A stretch of 64,000 bases of DNA from Lichenihabitans psoromatis (lineage in GTDB: Bacteria > Pseudomonadota > Alphaproteobacteria > Rhizobiales > Beijerinckiaceae): the NCBI RefSeq assembly GCF_004323635.1, contig NZ_CP036515.1:806001-870000 (forward strand), read 5' to 3'. Made by a program: the position numbers and the translations under genes. Below, one piece after another: positions 55,090 to 61,634 of this stretch. Position 1 is the first letter of the stretch, and every line of letters starts with the position of its first letter. The notes under the pieces were generated by a model. That model was not told the DNA's origin. It did no database searches and saw only the letters and a list, made by a program, of their open reading frames with translations.

Positions 55090-55381
55090 GACAACGGCAG
55101 CCGAGGCGCTGATCGGAAAAGCCCGACGCGGCTTGTCACCGCCGCTCGGGACGACACGACCACGGGATTTGGAAAGATGTGCGGCGGGACACCAGGACGC
55201 GTCGTCGGCCGATATCTAGGCCGGATCGCGTATGAGGGCCCAATCAAGGCTTAACTCAGGGCCGAGGTCTGAGAACGGCAGCCAACGTCGTCAATGCGAC
55301 GACACTTGCTAATAAAGCTTGGAGACCAAGGTCTTCTACACAGTCCGCGATAGACTGTGTACTCAAATTTTTGGGGCGTGA

Positions 55382-55426
55382 TGGTGGGCGCTTTAGGTCT
55401 CGAACCCACGACCCGCTGATTAAGAG
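55382..55426 (-). other. 3' fragment of tRNA-Lys(CUU): probable attachment site
   Basis: Read on the minus strand, the segment runs from a CTCTTAA anticodon loop through TCAGC and GGGTC to a T-arm (GTGGGTTCGAGACCTAA) and AGCGCCCACCA, matching the 3' part of a tRNA-Lys(CUU). The 5' half is absent: sequence to the right does not pair with the acceptor or anticodon stem. The T-arm carries changes from a perfect pair (CCTAA against GTGGG). A P4-type integrase begins 174 bases away, so this is the left-hand remnant of attB. The geometry means the intact tRNA should be at the right-hand end of the element. Confidence 0.75.
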
Positions 55427-55533
55427 ACTATCAAAAGAGGAAGACAAGCCCAGACAATCAGTGACACGAACTTGTCCGATCTGGATCTCTGTCCTCTTGC
55501 AAGTGCCCGAATGTCAGCTATTGTCTACGACAA

Positions 55534-55579
55534 GGGGTAACAGCCAAATCTGTTACCCCGCTCCCACCCGCGTGGGAGC
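55534..55579 (+). repeat. two adjacent perfect hairpins upstream of the integrase
   Basis: GGGGTAACAG-n6-CTGTTACCCC (55534-55559, 10-bp stem) is followed without a gap by GCTCCCAC-n4-GTGGGAGC (55560-55579, 8-bp stem), 20 bases before the integrase start. They may be a terminator pair, attenuator or recombination arm sites. Confidence 0.7.
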
Positions 55580-55599
55580 AACAGATTTTGCAGGTCGAC

Positions 55600-56841
55600 A
55601 TGGGCAAGGCTCTTACGGTACGCGCGATTGACACGTTGAAGCCGGGCTCGTCCCGGCGCGAGATCCCCGATGGATTGATCGGCGGCCTCTATCTCGTGGT
55701 TCAACCATCTGGAGCGAAATCGTGGGCATGCCGCTATCGGGCAAACGGGACCCCGCGGAAACTGACGATAGGCGCCTACCCCGGCATCGACCTGAAGTCG
55801 GCTCGAGAGCTCGCCCAGCGCGCTCTGGTCGATGTTGCGAGCGGCGGCGATCCCGCTGGAGTGAAGCAATCGGCGAAGACAAAGGCAATCCCGCCATCAG
55901 ATCGTGATCTCGTCGAGAAGGTCGCCGCCTCCTTCGTGGAACGATACGTCAAGGCCAACACGCGCGCATCCAGCGCAAAAGAGACCGAGCGCATTTTGAA
56001 CCGGGAGATCACTCCGAAGTGGAAGGGACGTCGTCTGGGTTCGATCACCCGCGCTGAGATTCACGAGCTCCTCGACGGTATCGTGGATCGAGGCTCGCCG
56101 ATCCAGGCCAACCGGGTTTTGGCGGCGACCCGCAAGATGTGCGCCTGGGCTGTCGAGCGTGGCCTCATCGAGGCATCGCCGTGCGACAAGATCAAAGCTC
56201 CATCGGCCGAACGGAGCCGAGACCGGGTTTTGTCGGACGCAGAGTTGAGAGCTGTATGGGACGCCTGCGGAGCGATCGGTTGGCCCTTTGGCCCCTTGGT
56301 CAAGATGCTGGCCTTAACGGGGCAGCGCCGGGAAGAGGTCGGCAGCATGCGATGGTCTGAGGTCGATCTCGACGCCAAGCTGTGGACGCTGCCCCGCGAG
56401 CGATCCAAGAACGACCAGGCGCACACCGTGCCGCTCAGCGACCCTGCGCTCCAGATGCTCAAGGCCCTGCCCCATGTCGGTGAGTTCGTGTTCAGCACGA
56501 ACGCTCGCAATCCCGTCGCCGGCTATTCCAAGGCGAAGATCAGGATCGACGCCCTGATCGCGGAAACCGCCGAGGGCAACGCCGCCCTCCCCGCTTGGGT
56601 CTTTCATGATCTTCGTCGCACTGCCGCGACCGGCATGGCGCGTCTGGGCATCGCTCTACCCGTCGTCGAAAAGGTGCTGAATCACACTTCCGGCAGCTTT
56701 GGCGGCATTGTTGGCGTCTACCAGCGCCACGGTTTCTCGGACGAGAAGCGGACGGCGCTTGAAGCGTGGGGGCGTTTCGTCGAACAACTGGTGAGCGGCA
56801 CGCCGGCCGGGAATGTGGTCGAGATGAGGTTCGCTTCGTGA
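55600..56841 (+). CDS. P4-type tyrosine integrase
   Basis: A 413-residue site-specific recombinase with the N-terminal DUF4102 arm-binding domain (LTVRAIDTLKPG, VQPSGAKSWACRYRANG, KLTIGAYPGIDLKSARE), a core-binding domain at about 105-200 and the catalytic domain. Catalytic residues are seen: R243 in LTGQRREEV, K270, H336 and R339 in FHDLRRTAAT, H362 in LNHTSG and nucleophile Y374. All are intact, so it may be active. The start at 55600 gives a normal N-terminus; a TTG at 55588 is also possible. It recombines at tRNA 3' ends, consistent with the tRNA-Lys fragment just upstream. Confidence 0.92.
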   Translation: MGKALTVRAIDTLKPGSSRREIPDGLIGGLYLVVQPSGAKSWACRYRANGTPRKLTIGAYPGIDLKSARELAQRALVDVASGGDPAGVKQSAKTKAIPPSDRDLVEKVAASFVERYVKANTRASSAKETERILNREITPKWKGRRLGSITRAEIHELLDGIVDRGSPIQANRVLAATRKMCAWAVERGLIEASPCDKIKAPSAERSRDRVLSDAELRAVWDACGAIGWPFGPLVKMLALTGQRREEVGSMRWSEVDLDAKLWTLPRERSKNDQAHTVPLSDPALQMLKALPHVGEFVFSTNARNPVAGYSKAKIRIDALIAETAEGNAALPAWVFHDLRRTAATGMARLGIALPVVEKVLNHTSGSFGGIVGVYQRHGFSDEKRTALEAWGRFVEQLVSGTPAGNVVEMRFAS

Positions 56842-57077
56842 ACCGCTACGACCACGCATATCGCGCCCTATTACAGCGGTTACCGGCTCCTGTTAACGAC
56901 AGTGCTCGTATACGTCAAGATCAAGCCGAGATGGCGCTCGTTCAACATCGATTTAACGGGTTTGGCCCTGATGATGATGAAGAACTCTTTCGACAATTCG
57001 ATTTCGAAAACGTTTCTGAGTATTGGATATGTGCTCTATCTGAGCCCATGATACCAGCTCTTTTTGCACATCAGTAA
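56838..57077 (+). CDS. hypothetical protein, N-terminal part of a gene split by a stop codon
   Basis: A 79-codon ORF starting with GTG that overlaps the integrase stop by GTGA. It reads MNRYDHAYRALLQRL..., then DDDEELFRQFDFENV and SEYWICALSEPMIPALFAHQ. The sequence is AT-richer than the flanking chromosome. The same frame continues past the TAA at 57075 and is open to 57563, with protein-like sequence across the gap, so this may be the first half of one 240-residue gene broken by one nonsense codon. No family recognised. Confidence 0.5.
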   Translation: MNRYDHAYRALLQRLPAPVNDSARIRQDQAEMALVQHRFNGFGPDDDEELFRQFDFENVSEYWICALSEPMIPALFAHQ

Positions 57078-57128
57078 AGTAAACACTTTCTTTCTGCTCA
57101 ACGCTGGAACAGTTTTCAGCCACATGTA

Positions 57129-57563
57129 TTGGCGGCCTTACGAATCGCTCGTCTAGAAAATGAGCGTTGGTTTATTGAGGATCTTGCAACTCCTCCCGCA
57201 AGTCGGGATGATCTTTCGACTTTGAAATTGCACCCGCGCGAGGCCGCGTTGTGGATGCTTGGCAAACCGCGCCAAAAGCATCTCGTGCCACCAAGCTTGT
57301 CCCGCCACTTATTGCGACCATCGAGCAAAGAAGATCATACGGCTTCGGGAGGCCGACCACCGGGCACGGGGTACGATGCAGCCGACAAGCCGTTTGCCGA
57401 ACAGATGCTGCGACATCATGCAAGCGGAAGGGCCTCATCGCTGACTGAAGCGGCAAAACAGGTGGTCGGGCGAGATGCTGCAAGAGCACCCGGCTATGGT
57501 ACCCCAGATTCTAAGATCCGACGGCTAGTAAATCGGGCGAAGAGGCTTACGAACGGAGAATAA
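57129..57563 (+). CDS. hypothetical protein, C-terminal part of the split gene
   Basis: An ORF of 144 codons from a TTG with no ribosome binding site, in the same frame as the ORF ending at 57077; the frame is already open from 57078. It contains RIARLENERWFIEDLATPP and a basic C-terminus (GTPDSKIRRLVNRAKRL). The lack of a good start supports the view that it is the downstream half of one gene. Function unknown; carried by the integrative element. Confidence 0.45.
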   Translation: MAALRIARLENERWFIEDLATPPASRDDLSTLKLHPREAALWMLGKPRQKHLVPPSLSRHLLRPSSKEDHTASGGRPPGTGYDAADKPFAEQMLRHHASGRASSLTEAAKQVVGRDAARAPGYGTPDSKIRRLVNRAKRLTNGE

Positions 57564-57644
57564 CGCAGACTCCGTTTTGCAACATTTATTCTGCCGTTCG
57601 GTGCCATCCAGAGTGTGTCCGTCATCTTCAAGACGAGGCAGCAC

Positions 57645-57857
57645 ATGTCTACCGATAAGCAGAACACGTATCTTCCCCGACCTCAAACGGCACGCCGCTA
57701 TGGCGTAACCGAACGCAGCATCGCGCGCTGGACACTTGATCCCGATCTCGGTTTCCCACAGCCGATGAACATCAATGGCCGCCTCTTCTTCGCGGTCGAG
57801 CAGCTTGAAGCTTGGGAAAAAACCCGCGCCGTGACCTTCAACAGGAAGGCAGCCTAA
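57645..57857 (+). CDS. AlpA-like excisionase/transcriptional regulator
   Basis: A 70-residue winged helix-turn-helix protein with YLPRPQTARRYGVTERSIARW and the typical LGFPQPMNINGRLFF wing followed by VEQLEAWEKTR. This is the AlpA/phage excisionase pattern; such proteins sit in P4-type islands and activate integrase transcription or excision. The start at 57645 has GAGGCA upstream. It precedes a tightly overlapping chain of small genes. Confidence 0.85.
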   Translation: MSTDKQNTYLPRPQTARRYGVTERSIARWTLDPDLGFPQPMNINGRLFFAVEQLEAWEKTRAVTFNRKAA

Positions 57858-57861
57858 ACTC

Positions 57862-58068
57862 ATGCGCCTAAAAGCACGAAACCCCGCGAACACGGTGGTT
57901 CGGCAGGGTCTCGAATGGAATAGCTCGCCAGCAACATCCATCCGAGAAATTAGCTCCAACCACTCCGAAATTCAAGCAATCCGGTGGCTCGCCCGTCGCG
58001 CCAGCGTCTCATTCTCGACCGCCACAGCGATCGCAGCGGCGAATGGATTCGGGGAGGTGAAGCTATGA
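57862..58068 (+). CDS. small hypothetical protein, element-encoded
   Basis: A 68-residue protein. The C-terminal half (IQAIRWLARRASVSFSTATA, then IAAANGFGEVKL) looks like a helix-turn-helix or short helical pair of the kind found in rhizobial island proteins of unknown function. It starts 4 bases after the AlpA-like stop and overlaps the next gene by ATGA (58065-58068). First of four coupled ORFs. Confidence 0.6.
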   Translation: MRLKARNPANTVVRQGLEWNSSPATSIREISSNHSEIQAIRWLARRASVSFSTATAIAAANGFGEVKL

Positions 58069-58292
58069 AGCGCCATCCCGATGCTTTCGAGATTGCCCTC
58101 ATCAATGCGACTGTTCGTGTGTTCGCGCGGCGGGCCGACGCGCTTCGCAAGCGTGCCGCCGCCCTGACCACCACCACCAGCGACGCCGCAGGGCGGACTG
58201 TCACGATCTACGAGCCAGAGGCGGTCGTGATGCTCAGCACCGCCGCGCTGTTCGAAGCCTGCGCCTGCGATGTTGCGGGGTGCGCGGCATGA
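58065..58292 (+). CDS. small hypothetical protein, element-encoded
   Basis: A 75-residue protein (MKRHPDAFEIALINATVRVF..., then RRADALRKRAAALTTTTSDA and a C-terminal ALFEACACDVAGCAA). No family recognised. It overlaps its neighbours on both sides by ATGA, so its translation is coupled to them. Confidence 0.6.
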   Translation: MKRHPDAFEIALINATVRVFARRADALRKRAAALTTTTSDAAGRTVTIYEPEAVVMLSTAALFEACACDVAGCAA

Positions 58293-58393
58293 GCGCCTCC
58301 ATCCTCCTCTTGCCGAAGGTCAATCGCTGCGTCTGGACTTTGCTCGACGTGGATGGCGTGCTTCGCAGTGAAGATCGGAGGATCTCTCAATGA
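58289..58393 (+). CDS. very small ORF bridging two element genes
   Basis: A 34-codon ORF (MSASILLLPKVNRCVWTLLD..., ending EDRRISQ) that begins in the ATGA overlap of the previous stop and ends in another ATGA overlap with the next gene. Its exact fit in the chain is the main evidence that it is translated; the product is unknown. Confidence 0.45.
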   Translation: MSASILLLPKVNRCVWTLLDVDGVLRSEDRRISQ

Positions 58394-58977
58394 GCCTCCA
58401 GCTCCTGCTCGCTCGCGCTGATTTCGTCCAAAATGCTCGATCCTCTGTCGGCTATTGCCGCGCAAGTGGGATCGATTGGAACGCAACCTTGCCGGCGACC
58501 GGCGGCATCTTCATCGCCAGCATCGTAGCCGAACCCAGACGGCGCTTCCGCTTTCAAGCTGATGGAACCAAGGCCGCGGTAATCGAAGCGATTGCGGCTG
58601 ACGCGGAGAGCGTCACGGATATCGTCGCGTGGCCTGTCGACGACCCAAATTGCGTGCTCACAATGTTTGGCACCAGCGTGCTTGGTGAAGCCGCTGCAGC
58701 CAACCCCAGCACCTTCTTCGACAACCGGCCGCTGCGGTTGTTCAGATCGCCGCTCGGTTGGCTTCAGGCTGGCTGTGATGGCGCAGTGATCCTCGATCTC
58801 CCGCGCGCCGCTAGATGGCTGCGGGACATCGACGGTCGTCTCGCCGCTGAGGATACGGCTCACGCATTGCAGATCGAAATGGCTTTGCTAGCCACGATCA
58901 AAGTCGGCCGGATCCTGGTGCCTCGACGCCACCGGGTGGCCGCTTGTGATCGGCCCCCATCGGGTGGTCCGGGTTGA
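58390..58977 (+). CDS. hypothetical element protein with C-terminus inside an IS
   Basis: A 195-codon ORF. The native part runs to about residue 185 (MSLQLLLARADFVQNARSSV..., AWPVDDPNCVLTMFGTSVLG, IKVGRILVPRRHR); the last ten or so codons are read from the left end of the IS3 element that begins at 58947, so the true C-terminus is lost or was close to that point. Such proteins occur next to primase or helicase genes of integrative elements, but no family is recognised here. Confidence 0.55.
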   Translation: MSLQLLLARADFVQNARSSVGYCRASGIDWNATLPATGGIFIASIVAEPRRRFRFQADGTKAAVIEAIAADAESVTDIVAWPVDDPNCVLTMFGTSVLGEAAAANPSTFFDNRPLRLFRSPLGWLQAGCDGAVILDLPRAARWLRDIDGRLAAEDTAHALQIEMALLATIKVGRILVPRRHRVAACDRPPSGGPG

Positions 58978-58980
58978 TTG

Positions 58981-59853
58981 TTAGTTCATGGTCGGCCTGG
59001 GCGCCACCCTGAGCATGGCCGGCGGAGATGGTCGGGGTTTCGCAGCCGGCCATGCGGCGAAGGCGGGCACGAAGACCTCCGGCGCCGGGGGCTTGTAGCC
59101 GATTGATCCGTGCGGGCGCACAGTATTGTAATGCCTTCTCCAGCTTTCGATGATGACCTGAGCTTCCTTGAGCGAGTAGAAGATCTCTCCGTCGAGCAGC
59201 TCGTCTCGGAAGCGAGCGTTGAACGACTCGACGTAGCCGTTCTCCCACGGGCTGCCTGGGGCAATATAGGCGGTCTTTGCTCCAACCGCCGTGATCCAGT
59301 CTTGCACAGCCTGGGCGATGAACTCGGGGCCGTTGTCCGAACGGATGTGACCAGGCACGCCGCGCAGGATGAACAGGTCGGACAGAACGTCAATGACGTC
59401 GGTCGAGTTGAGCTTGCGCGCGACCCGGATGGCCAGGCACTCCCGGGTGAACTCGTCGACGACATTGAGGGTCCTGAACTTGCGGCCGTCATGCGTGCGA
59501 TCCTCGACAAAGTCGTACGACCAGACGTGATCGCGGTGCTCGGGCCGGAGGCGAATGCAGGAGCCGTCGTTGAGCCAGAGACGTCCCTTCTTCGGCTGCT
59601 TGGCCGGCACCTTCAGCCCTTCGCATCGCCAGATGCGCTCGACCCGCTTGTCGTTTACCAGCCACCCGGCATCGCGCAGCAACGCCGCGATCTTGCGATA
59701 GCCGTAGCGGCCGTACTGCCGCGCCAGCTCGATGATGTCGCCCGTCAACGCCTCTTCGTCGTCAAAGCCCCGCGGCGCCTTGCGCTGCGTCGAGCGGTGC
59801 TGACCGAGCGCCGCACAGACGCGGCGCTCGGAGACAGGCAAATGCTGTCGCAC
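58981..59853 (-). CDS. IS3-family transposase OrfB
   Basis: The catalytic frame (290 residues from the GTG at 59853). DDE residues are visible: D in WSYDFVEDRTHDG, D in RSDNGPEFIAQ, and E in PWENGYVESFNARFRDELL, with an N-terminal HTH_21-like segment (YGRYGYRKIAALL). It is expressed as an OrfAB fusion by a -1 frameshift from OrfA at the slippery heptamer at 59892-59898. The reading frame is intact, so the element may be active. Confidence 0.92.
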   Translation of the reverse strand: MRQHLPVSERRVCAALGQHRSTQRKAPRGFDDEEALTGDIIELARQYGRYGYRKIAALLRDAGWLVNDKRVERIWRCEGLKVPAKQPKKGRLWLNDGSCIRLRPEHRDHVWSYDFVEDRTHDGRKFRTLNVVDEFTRECLAIRVARKLNSTDVIDVLSDLFILRGVPGHIRSDNGPEFIAQAVQDWITAVGAKTAYIAPGSPWENGYVESFNARFRDELLDGEIFYSLKEAQVIIESWRRHYNTVRPHGSIGYKPPAPEVFVPAFAAWPAAKPRPSPPAMLRVAPRPTMN

Positions 59854-59885
59854 ATGCTCGATGCAGACGCGCCGGCGCGCGGGGC

Positions 59886-60161
59886 TCAGAAGTTTCCCGA
59901 GGCCGCCTCCTTCAGAATCAGCTTGTCGAGCGTGAGGTCGGCGATCGCCTTGCGAAGCCGCATGTTCTCCGTCTCCAGCTCCTTCAGGCGCTTGACCTGG
60001 TCAAGCTTCAAGCCGCCGAACTCCTTCCGCCACCGGTAGTAGGTGACCTCGGTCACCCCGATCGAGCGAACCGAGTCCGCAACGGTCTTCCCCTGTGAGA
60101 CCAACACGTCGACCTGACGCAGCTTGCTCACGATCTCTTCAGGCTTCGGTCGTCTTCCCAT
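59886..60161 (-). CDS. IS3-family transposase OrfA
   Basis: A 91-residue DNA-binding protein: HTH segment KPEEIVSKLRQVDVLVSQGK to VTEVTYYRWRKEFGG and a leucine-zipper-like coiled coil (RLKELETENMRLRKAIADL) ending in AASGNF. Start chosen at 60161 (MGRRPKPEE); an in-frame start further out lies in the inverted repeat. Before its stop codon is the -1 slippery site G-GGA-AAC, which links it to OrfB. Confidence 0.88.
   Translation of the reverse strand: MGRRPKPEEIVSKLRQVDVLVSQGKTVADSVRSIGVTEVTYYRWRKEFGGLKLDQVKRLKELETENMRLRKAIADLTLDKLILKEAASGNF
59892..59898 (-). promoter_or_regulatory. -1 frameshift slippery site in the IS3 transposase
   Basis: Reading the minus strand, G-GGA-AAC lies in the OrfA frame six bases before its stop codon. 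It is an X-XXY-YYZ heptamer, and shifting -1 enters the OrfB frame, as IS3 elements require. Confidence 0.75.
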
Positions 60162-60429
60162 CGATCCATCCTCCAGGCTCGAAAGCCATACATCGGGATG
60201 GACCACTTCAAGGGGGGACGATCAGAAGAGCCTAGCTAAATCTGCTGATCGCGGCGTGAACCGACTTCGCGCAGCCACTATGCGATTTCGCGTGCGATGC
60301 TACGCAAGGTATCGTCGTGGCGTCCGATGTAAGGACATCAACACCGCCCGTAACGGCCTGCGCTATCGTGAAATGCATAGGGTTCTTAGCGACGCGCCCA
60401 ACTTTACTTCACGGGGGTTGTCGTCCGTC

Positions 60430-61473
60430 TCAGAACGACAGGCTGATTGCGACCTGCGGGCTGATGGACGAGCTCGTATTCTTGCCTGCCGCCGAAAATG
60501 CAGCACCCACGATGATGCCCGCTGAACTGGACCAGTTGTACTCGATCGCTGGTGCGATAACCGTGCTGCCGTTCGTCACGTTGCCCGTTTGCACGACGAC
60601 ATTCGCCAGAGTCGAGCCGGTTAAGGCGAACCCACGGCCGTAATTCTGGATGACGTCGAGAGCTAAAACCCATTTCTGGGTCAAGCCATACTCGGCACCG
60701 ATGCCGACATCCGCGGTGAAGCCTGGGTTCACGCGACCGTTGAACCCGGGAAGCGTTCCGTACACGCTCCGTCCCCTGACCGATACGCCGTCGACGGCTT
60801 CGTAAGCCGCGCCAAACAGGCGGAGCCGCATCGGATGATCGCCCCAGGTGTCGAACAGCGATTGCAGCAGCAGGTCTTCCTTCAGCGTATAGGCGCCGGT
60901 CCCAAGTCCATCCAGCGCATTGCCAAGGTGATCGTAACTCCCGAGGGGGAAGCTCATCCCGAGACCGGCCGTAACAGACGGCGACCCGGTCTTGCCGTTC
61001 TGATCGATAAACCGGTACTGCAGTTCGACCGGGAGATCACCGAGGCCCGAACCTTGCGATGTACCTTGATCCGACTGGGCGCGCGTGAAGGATGGAAGCG
61101 TCTCAATTGTCAGGCGGTCCGTGAGGCCGTATTTGAAGAGGGTCACCGACTGCGCCTGGGTCGGATCGTGAGTCGTGGCGCGTTGGGTCCCTCGGCCGTT
61201 AAAGGCTCCCGTTGTCAAGTTGAACAAGCCGTAGGGTTCGATCTCGAACGCGCCCGCTTTCGACAGCGCCGGCGAAGGCGCTTCGAGCGATCCCGTGAAC
61301 CATTGGTCCCGCACGGCCTGATCGGCCTCCTGGGCGAACGTCGAGCTGGACGCACCGGCGACCAGGGCCACGACGAGAGCCCTCACCAACCTGCATCCGC
61401 GGCCCATTCGATAACGGGGAGGAACAAGCGTAGGACCGAAGTGAGCCCCGGCGCCCCTTTGATCGTCAGTCAT
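60430..61473 (-). CDS. outer-membrane beta-barrel transporter-like protein
   Basis: A 347-residue protein with a signal peptide beginning in the LVRALVVALVAGASSSTFA stretch (about 29-47) and a C-terminal half made of alternating aromatic/hydrophobic strands, ending in PQVAISLSF with a final Phe, typical of outer-membrane barrels. The layout is like the MetA-pathway/SphA-type transporter family. The start at 61473 has a strong AGAGGGGGG ribosome binding site; an internal ATG at 61407 would give a shorter leader but lacks such a site. It is downstream of aspT on the same strand (gap 161 bases). Confidence 0.78.
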   Translation of the reverse strand: MTDDQRGAGAHFGPTLVPPRYRMGRGCRLVRALVVALVAGASSSTFAQEADQAVRDQWFTGSLEAPSPALSKAGAFEIEPYGLFNLTTGAFNGRGTQRATTHDPTQAQSVTLFKYGLTDRLTIETLPSFTRAQSDQGTSQGSGLGDLPVELQYRFIDQNGKTGSPSVTAGLGMSFPLGSYDHLGNALDGLGTGAYTLKEDLLLQSLFDTWGDHPMRLRLFGAAYEAVDGVSVRGRSVYGTLPGFNGRVNPGFTADVGIGAEYGLTQKWVLALDVIQNYGRGFALTGSTLANVVVQTGNVTNGSTVIAPAIEYNWSSSAGIIVGAAFSAAGKNTSSSISPQVAISLSF

Positions 61474-61634
61474 TATTCCCCCCCTCTGAGTTTCAAGCTG
61501 CCGCTTGCTCCCGCGAACGGGATCGAACTTGCGCGTTCGCGCGCGTCACGACGTCCGGGGCGGTCGGGCACGCCAAGGACCTGGAGACGACCCGGACCAG
61601 CGGAAGCCGTCTGCGCAGGCGATGCGGGGGATGA

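Larger units (their letters stand above)
55090..55599. other. gene-free junction between chromosome and integrative element
   Basis: About 510 bases without a convincing gene. It holds an 8-bp hairpin (ACACAGTC / GACTGTGT, 55338-55360), a 3' tRNA-Lys fragment (55382-55426), and two perfect hairpins just before the integrase gene. Left of the tRNA fragment the sequence is chromosome-like; right of it is the mobile element. A 63-codon minus-strand ORF that reads through the tRNA fragment is rejected. Confidence 0.6.
58947..60224 (-). mobile_element. complete IS3-family insertion sequence
   Basis: A 1278-bp element with two overlapping transposase frames on the minus strand and imperfect terminal inverted repeats: left TGATCGGCCCCC...TGGTCC and right (reverse complement) TGATCGTCCCCC...TGGTCC. 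The first six and later blocks of bases match, with one gap. No target-site duplication is evident (CTTG before, GAAG after), which suggests rearrangement since insertion or a recombination-derived copy. Confidence 0.88.

Noticed and set aside
55256..55447. 63-codon minus-strand ORF at the tRNA fragment
   Set aside because: It is read through the tRNA-Lys remnant, a common source of spurious ORFs.
60225..60429. right attachment site of the element next to the IS
   Set aside because: No second copy of the tRNA-Lys 3' sequence is present in this stretch.
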